From JBGCFO01 sp045106955 (GTDB lineage: Bacteria; Pseudomonadota; Alphaproteobacteria; Rickettsiales; Rickettsiaceae), in the NCBI GenBank assembly GCA_045106955.1, contig JBGCFO010000003.1, forward strand, positions 1 to 64,000: a DNA stretch of 64,000 bases, given 5' to 3'. Below the pieces are notes generated by a model. That model was not told the origin of the DNA. It worked only from the letters and a program-made list of their open reading frames with translations, and ran no database searches. Positions 8,937 through 19,354 of this stretch are shown in pieces. A program made the translations under genes and the position numbers. Each line of letters starts with the position of its first letter. Position 1 is the stretch's first letter.

Positions 8937-9743
8937 TTATCTATTAATTTTATTAGCGCTTTTAAGCTCATCTTGAGTATTTATACCAATTACCTCATTG
9001 GCATCTTGAGATACCATATAAGACACCATTTCTCCTCGAGATTTACAAACATCTATAATATCTGTGATATATAATTGTCTTTTATTCCCAAACTCCCTTA
9101 AATCCTCGATTTTCATATTTTTGATATCTTGAATATTTATATTTTTTTGAGAATTTGGTACTAAACAATATGCTAAATATTTATGAATAACTCCTGGCGC
9201 AAATGCCATAATACCAGAATTGCAAAGGGTAATTTTACTCTCTTCTTGAGATGCGTATTGTGACTCAACAATTTTAACAAACTGCCCTTCTTTATCAGTA
9301 ACAATTCTACCATATGCATTTGGATTGTCTGCATTAAATGCTAATGTAACAACGCTAGATTTTGTTGTTTGTAAGTGTTCTACTAATGCCTTTATAGTAC
9401 TGTGTTTTATAAATGGATGATCTCCATAAATCAATGCTAAAGTTACACTAGGATCTATAAGATCTATTCCAGAAAATATAGCATGAGCAGTACCTAGAGC
9501 TTCTTCTTGTATAGCAAATTCACATATATTGCTATATTTTTCAGTATATTGAGATAATGTTTTTGATTGAACTAGTATAATATCATTAGTAATTTTACTT
9601 ACATTTGATATGACCATGTCTAACATGGTTCTCGCCCCGATTAAATGTAGTACCTTATGTTTTTGTGATTTCATTCTTTTGCCCATACCGGCAGCAAGAA
9701 TAATCACTTGAGTATCATTAATGAGTATATTATTCTTAGTCAT
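8937..9743 (-). CDS. GlmU-like nucleotidyltransferase lacking the acetyltransferase domain
   Basis: The protein has the sugar-phosphate nucleotidyltransferase fold. VIILAAGMGKRMKSQKHKVL near residue 13 is the nucleotide-binding GxGxRM...K signature. QEEALGTAHAIF (about 78), LIYGDHPF (about 105, metal Asp), NAYGRIV and ITDII near 226 match the uridylyltransferase half of GlmU. Bacterial GlmU has about 450 residues with a C-terminal left-handed beta-helix that acetylates glucosamine-1-phosphate. This ORF stops at 268 residues, exactly where that domain should begin, and no remnant lies between it and gltX. It probably makes UDP-GlcNAc from GlcNAc-1-P, with acetylation done elsewhere or bypassed. 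It overlaps the yebC-family gene by eight bases. Confidence 0.8.
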   Translation of the reverse strand: MTKNNILINDTQVIILAAGMGKRMKSQKHKVLHLIGARTMLDMVISNVSKITNDIILVQSKTLSQYTEKYSNICEFAIQEEALGTAHAIFSGIDLIDPSVTLALIYGDHPFIKHSTIKALVEHLQTTKSSVVTLAFNADNPNAYGRIVTDKEGQFVKIVESQYASQEESKITLCNSGIMAFAPGVIHKYLAYCLVPNSQKNINIQDIKNMKIEDLREFGNKRQLYITDIIDVCKSRGEMVSYMVSQDANEVIGINTQDELKSANKINR

Positions 9744-10494
9744 TTAATAGAATCTGGTAAATATTATCTGATATTGTATAATTGCTGAATATCGACTTAA
9801 CATCATCATTATCTTCTAAGACATCATGTAACTTCAGCAAAGTTTCAGCTCGCTCTTGATCTTCAATGACGACATTATAATGAGAAATACTATTCCAACC
9901 AATCTCTGATTTATCGGCATCTCCATAAGTTTTAGATAATGATTCTTGAGTAGATATAAAATTCTCAATATCTGTATAAACTATGACTGTATCATCAACA
10001 GATTCAATATCTTTTACGCCCAACTCAATTGCATCTTCAAAAAATTTATCTAAATCTGTGATATTAGAATATTCAATTATTCCACAATGATCAAACATAA
10101 AAGCAACGCTTCCTTGTTCACTCAAATGACCACCAAATTTTGTCAGTGTAGATTTAATGTCAGATGCCGCACGATTTTTATTATTAGTTAATGCTTCGAT
10201 AATAACAAATACACCACCTGGCAAGCAACCTTCGTATCGCATATCAAAATATATTTCATCATTTTTTGGATCTGATGCTTGAGATATTGCTTTATCAATT
10301 CTATCTTTTGGTAAATTATAATTACGAGCTGCGATAATAGCCGACTTCAATCTAGGATTATGACCTGGATCTGGCATTCCAAGCTTTACAGCCATCATAA
10401 TTTCACGCACTAATTTTGTGAAAATTTTTGCACGTTTTTTATCCTGACTTCCCTTGCGATGCTGAATATTTTTAAATTTTGAATGCCCTGCCAT
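9736..10494 (-). CDS. yebC: YebC/PmpR family protein
   Basis: The protein starts with the canonical MAGHSKFKNIQHRKGSQDKKR. The conserved blocks FTKLVREIMMAVKLG, NYNLPKDRIDKAI and YEGCLPGGVFVIIEALTNN follow, and GSVAFMFD lies in the middle. The family has been described as DNA-binding regulators (PmpR) and, more recently, as ribosome-associated factors that help translate difficult proline-rich stretches (YebC, TACO1); which applies here is unknown. The length of 252 is typical. The glmU-like start lies inside its last codons, so the two are translationally coupled. A 128-base gap separates it from the upstream rpoC, with no gene in it. Confidence 0.92.
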   Translation of the reverse strand: MAGHSKFKNIQHRKGSQDKKRAKIFTKLVREIMMAVKLGMPDPGHNPRLKSAIIAARNYNLPKDRIDKAISQASDPKNDEIYFDMRYEGCLPGGVFVIIEALTNNKNRAASDIKSTLTKFGGHLSEQGSVAFMFDHCGIIEYSNITDLDKFFEDAIELGVKDIESVDDTVIVYTDIENFISTQESLSKTYGDADKSEIGWNSISHYNVVIEDQERAETLLKLHDVLEDNDDVKSIFSNYTISDNIYQILLND

Positions 10495-10622
10495 AACACT
10501 ATAAGATTAATATATGAGTTCTTCTATCAAAATCATAAGCAAAAGTCAAACGATTCAATCATGTCTATGAAGATTTCTAGAGACTTTTAAACTCATTCAT
10601 TATTTGTAACTGGACATTCCAT

Positions 10623-13600
10623 TTAATTTGATTTATGTATACTATCCATATAAAAACCAGTGCCAACAGGAATTCTTTTTCCAACTATTACATTTTCTTT
10701 TAATCCTCTTAGCTTATCTACCTTACCACTAACTGCAGCATCTGTTAAAACTCTGGTAGTTTCTTGGAACGAAGCCGATGAAATAAATGATCTTGTCTGT
10801 AACGCTGCTTTTGTAATACCTTGTAATATTCCAATTGCTTTTACTGGTTTTCCACCTTCTTGCATCAATTTTTCGTTAATTTCATTTAATTGATGATAAT
10901 CAATTTTTTCTCCAGGAAGTAATACAGAATCTCCAGAATCTAGAATCTCAACCTTTTGTAACATTTGTTGTATAATGACTTCAATATGTTTATCATCAAT
11001 TTTTACACCTTGTAAACGATATACAGCCTGTATTTCTTTAACCATATAACGAGATAAAGCTTCTACTCCCATTACTTTTAAAATATCTTGTAATACAGGA
11101 TGCCCATCAATTAATATATCGCCCTTCTTAACAAAATCCCCTTCATTAACAACTAAGTATTTACCTTTAGGGACCATGTATTCGATTTGATCTATTCCTT
11201 CATTTGCAGACTTTAAAATCACTTTTCTTTTGGACTTATAATCAGCGCCAAATTCTATATAACCATCAATATCAGCAATTACAGCATGATCTTTTGGTTT
11301 TCTAGCTTCAACTAATTCAATTACTCTAGGTAGACCGCCAGTTATATCTCTTGTTTTACTAGAAGTTTTTGGCACACGAGCCAATATAGCTCCAACATCA
11401 ATCACCTCACCATCTTCTACGTTAAGCACAGCATTAACAGGTAAATGGTATTTTGCTTCTGCATTATTAGGTAAATATATAGGTTCTTTAGTTTTAGGAT
11501 CTATCAATTGAATCCTAGGGCGTAATTCAACTCCTCTGGAATATTGCTTTGATTCTATAATGGTTTTATTGATAATACCTGTAGTTTCATCGGTGATATC
11601 TCTTACAGATGATCCGTTAACTAAATCTTTGAATACAACTTTACCTGCCTTATCAGTTATTACTGGTATATTATAAGGGTCCCAATTTGCCATTTTTTGA
11701 GATTTTTTTACCTTATAACCATCATCAACCATAATTCGAGCACCATAAGGTATTCTATAACGTGCTTTTTCATTTTTTTGAGAATCTAATAATAATATTT
11801 CACATGATCTGCTCATTACGATTTGACAACCAGATGCATCCATTACAAAATTACGATTTAATATTTTAACTGTTGAATCGTGAGAAGCTTCAGCAGAAGA
11901 CACTTCTGCACCTCTAGTTGCTGCGCCGCCAATGTGGAATGTTCTCATAGTTAACTGAGTACCAGGTTCTCCAATTGATTGAGCTGCAACAATTCCTATA
12001 GCCGATCCAATGGATACTATCTTACCTGTAGCAAGATCTCTACCATAACATTTAGCGCATACGCCATTAATATGCTTTGCTTGACATTTAAGAACAGATC
12101 TTACATTTAAAATATCAAGGCCTATAGCTTCAATTTGATCTAGTTTAATTTCATCTATTAAAGTGCCCGAGGTAAATAATAATTCATTGTTAATTGGATT
12201 ATAAACGTCGATAGATAAAACACGCCCTAATACTTGATCTGATAAAGGCACTATTACCTCTCCACCTTCAATGATTGACTTAACTTCAATCCCTTCTTTT
12301 GTCTGACAATCATATTCCGTCACTACACAATCTTGAGCAACATCTACTAAACGTCTTGTTAGATAACCAGAATTTGCTGTTTTTAACGCTGTATCAGCTA
12401 GGCCTTTACGAGCACCGTGTGTAGAGTTAAAATATTCAAGAACATTAAGCCCTTGTTTAAAATTTGATGTAATTGGAGTCTCTATAATTTCACCAGATGG
12501 CTTTGCCATTAGTCCTCTCATTCCAGCAAGCTGCTTGATCTGCGCAGGTGACCCTCTCGCGCCAGAATGAGCCATCATATATATTGAATTTATTTTATTT
12601 TGATTATTATCATCCTTATTACTTAAGGATGTAATGGCGCTTAATACTGCAGATGCAACTTGATCTGTACATTTTGACCAAGCATCGATTACTTTATTGT
12701 ATTTCTCTCCATAAGTAATTAACCCATCTGAGTATTGATTCTCAAACTCTTTTACTTCTTCTAGAGCTTTATTCACGTAGTTTGATTTTGACTCTGGTGT
12801 AACCATATCATCCATGCCGAATGATATACCAGATAAACAAGCATATTTAAAACCAAGTTGCATTAATTTGTCTGCAAAAATTACAGTCTCTTTTTGTGTG
12901 CAATGCCTATATACCGTATCTAAAACAGAAGAAACATCTTTTTTGGTCATCACTTTATTAATCAGTCCAAAATGAACGTTAATACTAGTTTTTGGCAATA
13001 ATTGGTTTAAGATTAATCTACCAGCTGTTGTTTCAATGATCATAGTAGAATATTCTTTTTCAGCATTGACAACTTCCATTCTAAATTTAATTTTAGAATG
13101 AATGGTAATGCATCTATTGTGTATTGCGTGCTCAACTTCTGACATATCACAAAAAGTCATACCTTCTCCTAAGTCACCTTCAAACATCAATGTTAGATAA
13201 TATAAGCCAAGTACAATATCTTTATCTGGTACGATAATCGGCACTCCATTTGCTGGGCTTAAGATATTATTAGTTGACATCATTAAGACCCTAGCTTCTA
13301 ATTGAGCTTCAATTGATAATGGAATATGAACAGACATTTGGTCACCATCAAAATCTGCATTAAAGGCCGTACAAACTAAAGGATGTAGCTGTATTGCTTT
13401 ACCTTCAATTAAAAGCGGTTCAAATGCTTGAATTCCTAATCTATGCAATGTAGGAGCGCGATTGAGCAAAACCGGATGCTCTTTAATGACATCTTCTAAT
13501 ACATCCCAAACCTCTGGCTTTTCCGCTTCTACCATTTGCTTTGCAATACGAATAGTTGATGCAATTCCGCATAATTCAAGCTTAGCATAAATAAACGGCT

Positions 13601-14726
13601 TAAATAATTCTAGCGCCATTTTTTTAGGCAATCCGCATTGATGTAATTTTAACTCTGGGCCAACTACAATCACAGAACGACCAGAATAATCCACTCTTTT
13701 ACCTAGGAGATTTTGTCTAAAACGTCCTTGCTTGCCCTTTAACATATCACTAAGAGATTTGTATGGTTTTTTGTTTGAATTTTTCATTGGTTTACCACGA
13801 CGACCATTGTCAAACAAAGAATCAACAGATTCTTGTAGCATACGCTTCTCATTGCGTATTATAATATCAGGAGCTCTAAGCTCTATTAACCTACGCAATC
13901 TATTATTTCTATTAATTACACGTCTATATAATTCATTTAAATCAGATGTAGCAAACCTACCGCCATCTAACATCACCAACGGTCTTAAATCAGGTGGGAG
14001 AACAGGCAGTACATCCATCACCATCCATTCTGGACGATTTCTAGAGGAGATAAATTCTTCTACTAATTTTAAACGCTTAATATATTTCTTTTTCTTCATT
14101 TCAGAATTAGTAGAATGCAAATCTTGCTTTAATTGATCACGCACAGAATGCAAATCAATACTAGATAATAGTTGTTTAATCGCTTCAGCTCCAATTGAAA
14201 CAGTAAAACTATCATCACCATATTCATTATATGCAGATTCAATTTCTTCTTCCGACAAGATATCAAATTGTTTTAACTCAGAAATTCCAGGATCTATTAC
14301 TATATAACTTTCAAAATATAATATTTTTTCTATATCTTTTATCATTAAATCAAGTAATGTAGCGATTTTGGGAGGCACTGATTTTAAAAACCATATATGA
14401 GCAACTGGAGCAGCTAATTCTACATGACCCATACGCTCTCTACGAACTTTTGCAGTTGTAACTTCAACTCCGCATTTTTCGCAAGTTACGCCACGAAATT
14501 TCATGCGTTTATACTTACCACATAGGCATTCATAATCTTTAATTGGTCCAAAAATCTTTGAACAAAATAACCCATCTTTCTCAGGTTTAAAGGTACGATA
14601 ATTAATAGTTTCTGGTTTTTTAATTTCTCCAAATGACCAAGAACGTATAGTGTCTGAACTTGCAATACCGATTCTAATCTGATCAAATGTGTTACTATAG
14701 GAATTATTAAAATCTATTATTTTCAT
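10623..14726 (-). CDS. rpoC: DNA-directed RNA polymerase subunit beta-prime
   Basis: RpoC forms the catalytic clamp of RNA polymerase. The 1367-residue protein has the N-terminal zinc site CLCGKYKRMKFRGVTCEKCG near residue 68, the catalytic magnesium loop NADFDGDQMSVH (about 455-466) and the bridge-helix and trigger-loop region after about 770, including IGEPGTQLTMRTFHIGGAA near 925. The second zinc site is CQAKHINGVCAKC. The sequence is complete and well conserved. It lies 27 bases after rpoB on the same strand, the universal order. The length is close to other alphaproteobacterial RpoC. Confidence 0.98.
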   Translation of the reverse strand: MKIIDFNNSYSNTFDQIRIGIASSDTIRSWSFGEIKKPETINYRTFKPEKDGLFCSKIFGPIKDYECLCGKYKRMKFRGVTCEKCGVEVTTAKVRRERMGHVELAAPVAHIWFLKSVPPKIATLLDLMIKDIEKILYFESYIVIDPGISELKQFDILSEEEIESAYNEYGDDSFTVSIGAEAIKQLLSSIDLHSVRDQLKQDLHSTNSEMKKKKYIKRLKLVEEFISSRNRPEWMVMDVLPVLPPDLRPLVMLDGGRFATSDLNELYRRVINRNNRLRRLIELRAPDIIIRNEKRMLQESVDSLFDNGRRGKPMKNSNKKPYKSLSDMLKGKQGRFRQNLLGKRVDYSGRSVIVVGPELKLHQCGLPKKMALELFKPFIYAKLELCGIASTIRIAKQMVEAEKPEVWDVLEDVIKEHPVLLNRAPTLHRLGIQAFEPLLIEGKAIQLHPLVCTAFNADFDGDQMSVHIPLSIEAQLEARVLMMSTNNILSPANGVPIIVPDKDIVLGLYYLTLMFEGDLGEGMTFCDMSEVEHAIHNRCITIHSKIKFRMEVVNAEKEYSTMIIETTAGRLILNQLLPKTSINVHFGLINKVMTKKDVSSVLDTVYRHCTQKETVIFADKLMQLGFKYACLSGISFGMDDMVTPESKSNYVNKALEEVKEFENQYSDGLITYGEKYNKVIDAWSKCTDQVASAVLSAITSLSNKDDNNQNKINSIYMMAHSGARGSPAQIKQLAGMRGLMAKPSGEIIETPITSNFKQGLNVLEYFNSTHGARKGLADTALKTANSGYLTRRLVDVAQDCVVTEYDCQTKEGIEVKSIIEGGEVIVPLSDQVLGRVLSIDVYNPINNELLFTSGTLIDEIKLDQIEAIGLDILNVRSVLKCQAKHINGVCAKCYGRDLATGKIVSIGSAIGIVAAQSIGEPGTQLTMRTFHIGGAATRGAEVSSAEASHDSTVKILNRNFVMDASGCQIVMSRSCEILLLDSQKNEKARYRIPYGARIMVDDGYKVKKSQKMANWDPYNIPVITDKAGKVVFKDLVNGSSVRDITDETTGIINKTIIESKQYSRGVELRPRIQLIDPKTKEPIYLPNNAEAKYHLPVNAVLNVEDGEVIDVGAILARVPKTSSKTRDITGGLPRVIELVEARKPKDHAVIADIDGYIEFGADYKSKRKVILKSANEGIDQIEYMVPKGKYLVVNEGDFVKKGDILIDGHPVLQDILKVMGVEALSRYMVKEIQAVYRLQGVKIDDKHIEVIIQQMLQKVEILDSGDSVLLPGEKIDYHQLNEINEKLMQEGGKPVKAIGILQGITKAALQTRSFISSASFQETTRVLTDAAVSGKVDKLRGLKENVIVGKRIPVGTGFYMDSIHKSN

Positions 14727-14753
14727 ATCTACTTACCTTTTATCTAAATCTTA

Positions 14754-17700
14754 TTAATTATTATTATCATCATCTGATTCAAACCTTAAATCCAATCCTA
14801 ATGATAGCAATTCTTTCCACATCACATTAAATGATTCTGGCACGCCATATTTTAATTCAGAATCTCCTCTTACAATATGCTCGTATAATTTAGTTCTACC
14901 AACAACATCGTCAGACTTAACTGTCAGCATTTCTTGCAAAGTATACGCTGCACCGTAAGCTTCTAGCGCCCAGGTTTCCATCTCGCCAAATCTCTGACCG
15001 CCAAAATAGGCTTTACCACCTAAAGGTTGTTGAGTAACTAAACTATATGGACCGATAGAACGAGCATGTATTTTATCATCTACTAAATGGTGCAATTTTA
15101 AAAGATATTGGTAACCAATTGTAACTTTTCTATCGAAATACTCTCCGGTTCTACCATCAATTAAACGAATTTGACCAGAATCGTCTTGACCAGCTAATTG
15201 CAGCATAGATTTAATATCATCAATTTTTGCTCCATCAAAAACTGGAGTTGAAAAATATACGCCTTTCTTTAGATTTTTACATAATTCTAAAAATGCAATA
15301 TCAGATAATTTAGTGATATTTTCACTCATTCCATCTTTAGATCCTGCGTAAATTTTATTTACAAATTCTCTTAATTCTTGAAGGTTTTCACCGTGATTAT
15401 TATACTCATCTAGTAAATTATTAACCTTCCTTGTTAAATTAAATGAAGCATATCCCAAATGAGTTTCTAAGATTTGACCAACGTTCATACGAGAAGGAAC
15501 GCCCAATGGATTTAAAATAACGTCTACTACTGTACCATCTTCTAAAAATGGCATATCTTCTTCTGGAACTACTCTGGAAATCACGCCTTTATTACCGTGT
15601 CTTCCAGCCATCTTATCTCCCTGCTCTAATTTACGCTTTGTTGCAACATAAACCTTGACCATTTGAAAAACTGCTGGAGGAAGATCATCTCCCGCTTGTA
15701 TGGATTCTACCTTTTTAGTAAAACGATCATCCATTAGTTTTTTCTTAGCAGTATAATGATCTTTAATTTGAATAATACGATCCATAGTCTCTATATCTTC
15801 TACTTCAATATCCCATATTTTATTATTAGGGATAGCTTTTAGTGTTTCATCGGTTAGAGATTCGCCAGATTTAACAAAATTATTAAGATTCTTAGATGCT
15901 TTTTGCTCTTTCAATAATTGACGAATACGTATACAGGCAAAATTTTCAATAATTGCCATTTCATCTTTCATATTCTGCATCAATTTTTCAATTTCTTGTT
16001 TCTCTATAGAAATAGAACGTTCATCTTTATCTATACCTCTACGAGAAAAAACTGTAACGTCAATAACGACGCCGGAAACATCTGGAGGTACTCGCAATGA
16101 TGTATCACGCACATCAGAAGCTTTTTCACCAAAAATAGCGCGTAATAATTTTTCTTCTGATGTAACTGGCGATTCGCTCTTTGGAGTAACTTTGGCAACT
16201 AATACGTCCCCTTGCTCTACCCTAGAACCGATACAAACTATACCAGTTTCATCTAAATGTCTTAATTGCTCTTCGCTTACATTTGGTATATCGCGAGTAA
16301 TTTCTTCTGGACCAAGCTTAGTATCGCGTGTAACAACTTCAAATTCTTCTATATGAATTGAAGTATATACATCGTCCTTCACTATTCTCTCTGAAATTAC
16401 AATTGAATCTTCAAAATTATATCCATTCCAAGATAAAAATGAAACAAGCACATTAGCTCCTAATGCTATCTCTCCATTATCCGTACTAGATCCATCAGCA
16501 ATAATATCTCCCTTATCAACATATTGACCAATTTTGACCATTGGTCTTTGATTAATACATGTATTGTGATTAGATTTTTGAAATTTCAATAAATTATATA
16601 CATCAATATTTGGCACATCGCTATCATTTTCATCTGAAATACGTATAATAATACGCCTAGAATCTAGATATTCAACCACTCCAGAGTTTAAAGCTACAAG
16701 TGCAGCTCCAGAATCTTTTGCAACAATTTTTTCTACCCCAGTACCAACAAACGGAGCTTTACAACGAACTAATGGCACAGCTTGACGCTGCATATTTGAA
16801 CCCATCAATGCTCGATTAGCATCATTATTCTCCAAAAATGGGATTAAAGACGCTGCAATTGAAACTACCTGCATAGGCGTAACATCAATAAAATGCACTT
16901 GAGATGGGGGTAGTAAAGCGAAGTTACCATTTCCGATTCTGCAATTAATCATTGCATCTTGCAATTTACCAGATCTATCCATAGCAACATTGGCTTGTCC
17001 AACATTATATTTTTCTTCTTCTATCACAGATAAATATACAACTTCATTTGTTACAATGCCATCAACTACTTTCCTATAAGGAGTTTCAATAAATCCATAT
17101 TTATTAATTCTAGTATATGTCGCCATAGAATTAATTAAACCAACATTACTACCTTCTGGAGTCTCAATAGGGCAAATCCTTCCATAATGAGTAGAGTGCA
17201 CATCACGCACTTCAAAACCTGCACGATCACGACTTAAACCACCAGGTCCTAATGCAGAAAGACGACGTTTATGAGTCACTTCTGATAAAGAATTAGTTTG
17301 ATCCATAAATTGAGATAATTGGGATGATCCAAAAAATTCTTTCAATATAGATACAAGGGTCTTAAAATTCACTAAATCATTAGGCATTGCAGAATCGATA
17401 TTTGTAGCAGACATTATCTCTGATGCTGTCCTAAATACCCTAATTAAACCAAGTTGAAATTGATTGTAAACCAACTCCCCTACTGACCTAATTCTTCTAT
17501 TTCCTAAATGATCAATGTCATCAACCTGAGCATTCCCATCTTTAAGTTTTAAAAATTCTTTAACAATATATTTTATATCTTCTTGAGTTAAAGTGCATTG
17601 ATTCTCTTCGTGCAAATCCAAGCCTAATTTAGCATTGATTTTGATACGTCCAACATTTGATAAATCATATCTTGCTGGATCAAAAAATGAATTATACAAT

Positions 17701-18872
17701 AAAAATTTAGCTGCTTCTACTGTCGGCGGTTCTCCTGGGCGCAAAATTCTAAATATATCAACTAACGCTGAGTTTTGATCGGAATTTTTATCAAGAAATA
17801 TTGTGTTTCTCATGTAAGCAACTTGCTGAGATTGAACATCCAACAACTTAATAGATTCAATTCCTAAAGTATTAATTAAATTTATTCTCTCCTCATTTAG
17901 CACATCGCCTATTTGCAATAATAATACACCTTCATTATCAAATACATCCTGAGCCAAACATTGATCAATTAGTTGCATTGGATTAATAACAACATTCTTT
18001 AATCCTTGAGAAGCCAATTTTTTAGCTATACGAGTAGTAATTTTTTGCTTTTCTGATAACAGAACTTCTCCAGTCTCAGCATCAATTAAGTCGTATTTTA
18101 GCCTATTTGGAGTAATTTTTTCAGGATCAAAGGATACAATCCATTTATCATCTTTAATAAAATACTCTATAGAATCATAATAAAAAGAGAATATGTCATA
18201 TTTCGACATACCAAGAGCATAAAGTAACGTCGTAGCGTATAATTTGCGTTTTCTATCAATTCTAAAATATACAATATCTTTTGCATCAAATTCAAAATCA
18301 AGCCAAGATCCTCTATAAGGTATTACTCGAGCAGAGTACAGCAATTTACCAGAGGAATGAGCCTTGCCATTATCATGATAAAAAAATACTCCAGGCGAAC
18401 GGTGCATTTGAGATACAATCACCCTTTCTGTGCCATTAATAATAAATGTAGCATCATTAGTCATCAATGGTATATCACCTAAATATACTTCCTGTTCTTT
18501 AATGCCTTTTATTTCTTTTACTGATGTATCTTCATCTACATCCCACACATTCAATCTTAAAGTAGCTTTTAAGGATGTAACATAACTCACCCCTCTCTTA
18601 ATGCATTCTCTCACTTCATACTTAGGTTGACTTAAAGTGTATCGTACAAATTCTAAACTTGCCATTCCAGATTGGTTATGTACAGGCAGAATAGAATTGA
18701 AAATTGACTGCAATCCGCTATCCTTACGCTCTCCATCTATAACGTCATATTGTAAAAATTGATTCATATAAGACTCAAGTTGCATATCTATCAAATTTGG
18801 TATCGATATAACTTGATCAATAGTTTGAAAACTTCTTCTAACTCGCTGTTTATAAAATAAAGGACGAACCAT
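14754..18872 (-). CDS. rpoB: DNA-directed RNA polymerase subunit beta
   Basis: RpoB is the second large catalytic subunit. The open frame begins upstream at a TTG (18899). I prefer the ATG at 18872 (MVRPLFYKQRVRRSF) because it is preceded by GAGAGGG at the right distance and aligns with the start of other RpoB, giving 1372 residues. The rifampicin region is clear: SSQLSQFMDQ, HKRRLSALGPGG and GRICPIETPEG, keeping the Asp, His, Arg and Ser normally needed for drug binding. KMAGRHGNKG and the C-terminal GGQRFGEMETWALEAYGA are present. Unusually, rplJ and rplL are not immediately upstream. Confidence 0.98.
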   Translation of the reverse strand: MVRPLFYKQRVRRSFQTIDQVISIPNLIDMQLESYMNQFLQYDVIDGERKDSGLQSIFNSILPVHNQSGMASLEFVRYTLSQPKYEVRECIKRGVSYVTSLKATLRLNVWDVDEDTSVKEIKGIKEQEVYLGDIPLMTNDATFIINGTERVIVSQMHRSPGVFFYHDNGKAHSSGKLLYSARVIPYRGSWLDFEFDAKDIVYFRIDRKRKLYATTLLYALGMSKYDIFSFYYDSIEYFIKDDKWIVSFDPEKITPNRLKYDLIDAETGEVLLSEKQKITTRIAKKLASQGLKNVVINPMQLIDQCLAQDVFDNEGVLLLQIGDVLNEERINLINTLGIESIKLLDVQSQQVAYMRNTIFLDKNSDQNSALVDIFRILRPGEPPTVEAAKFLLYNSFFDPARYDLSNVGRIKINAKLGLDLHEENQCTLTQEDIKYIVKEFLKLKDGNAQVDDIDHLGNRRIRSVGELVYNQFQLGLIRVFRTASEIMSATNIDSAMPNDLVNFKTLVSILKEFFGSSQLSQFMDQTNSLSEVTHKRRLSALGPGGLSRDRAGFEVRDVHSTHYGRICPIETPEGSNVGLINSMATYTRINKYGFIETPYRKVVDGIVTNEVVYLSVIEEEKYNVGQANVAMDRSGKLQDAMINCRIGNGNFALLPPSQVHFIDVTPMQVVSIAASLIPFLENNDANRALMGSNMQRQAVPLVRCKAPFVGTGVEKIVAKDSGAALVALNSGVVEYLDSRRIIIRISDENDSDVPNIDVYNLLKFQKSNHNTCINQRPMVKIGQYVDKGDIIADGSSTDNGEIALGANVLVSFLSWNGYNFEDSIVISERIVKDDVYTSIHIEEFEVVTRDTKLGPEEITRDIPNVSEEQLRHLDETGIVCIGSRVEQGDVLVAKVTPKSESPVTSEEKLLRAIFGEKASDVRDTSLRVPPDVSGVVIDVTVFSRRGIDKDERSISIEKQEIEKLMQNMKDEMAIIENFACIRIRQLLKEQKASKNLNNFVKSGESLTDETLKAIPNNKIWDIEVEDIETMDRIIQIKDHYTAKKKLMDDRFTKKVESIQAGDDLPPAVFQMVKVYVATKRKLEQGDKMAGRHGNKGVISRVVPEEDMPFLEDGTVVDVILNPLGVPSRMNVGQILETHLGYASFNLTRKVNNLLDEYNNHGENLQELREFVNKIYAGSKDGMSENITKLSDIAFLELCKNLKKGVYFSTPVFDGAKIDDIKSMLQLAGQDDSGQIRLIDGRTGEYFDRKVTIGYQYLLKLHHLVDDKIHARSIGPYSLVTQQPLGGKAYFGGQRFGEMETWALEAYGAAYTLQEMLTVKSDDVVGRTKLYEHIVRGDSELKYGVPESFNVMWKELLSLGLDLRFESDDDNNN

Positions 18873-19354
18873 TAAACCCTCTCGTTTGCTAAATAACAAA
18901 ATCTAAACTATACGTATATAAGCTGGTGTACACGTCATATAATCTAAATTAATTGGTAATAATATGAAATTAAACATTTATATATACTAAATAAATGAAC
19001 GGTGTTTGATATTATATTTACGCAACTGATTCATCAAACTCAAATGATAAGCAAATAACTTACATCGTTCAATAAAACCATTTAGATACATAATATAACT
19101 CATATATAGATTAATTAGAATAAAAAAAGCAAAAGACCCAAGGTATTTTCTTAGAAAAGACAAACATCTAATTAATAGAACCGTTAAAAACACATAAGAT
19201 TAGAATATATACGTACATATATAATACAAAACAAATAGAAATGAAAGAGAAAATAAACAAAAAATCAAGATTTATTTCAAAAAAATCTAAACACATATAA
19301 TTACAACATATCTATACCAAATTTTACTAAAAATATATATTATATATTTATTAT
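18873..19354. other. Long AT-rich intergenic region upstream of rpoB
   Basis: No convincing gene is present in these roughly 480 bases. The only ORF of note (18987-19193, minus strand, 68 codons, hydrophobic start) has no recognisable similarity, and I treat it as chance. The rpoBC promoter should lie near the rpoB end, but I see no clear -35/-10 pair. A base-paired element at 18997-19070 is listed separately. The upstream ribosomal protein genes that normally precede rpoB are absent. Confidence 0.6.
18997..19070. other. Possible structured RNA or leader element
   Basis: The arms GAACGGTGT (18997-19005) and ACATCGTTC (19062-19070) pair over nine positions with one G-T. Directly inside, TTGAT (19006-19010) pairs with ATCAA (19033-19037), giving a nested, branched fold. 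The fold could work on either strand. If transcribed on the minus strand it would lie well upstream of rpoB. It could equally be chance pairing in AT-rich DNA. Confidence 0.25.

Noticed and set aside
13732..14136. Several long antisense ORFs across rpoC, rpoB, htpG and yciB
   Set aside because: They lie opposite strongly conserved genes and show no independent motifs.
18987..19193. 68-codon minus-strand ORF in the gap upstream of rpoB
   Set aside because: No recognisable similarity, AT-driven hydrophobic composition and no ribosome site; treated as chance.
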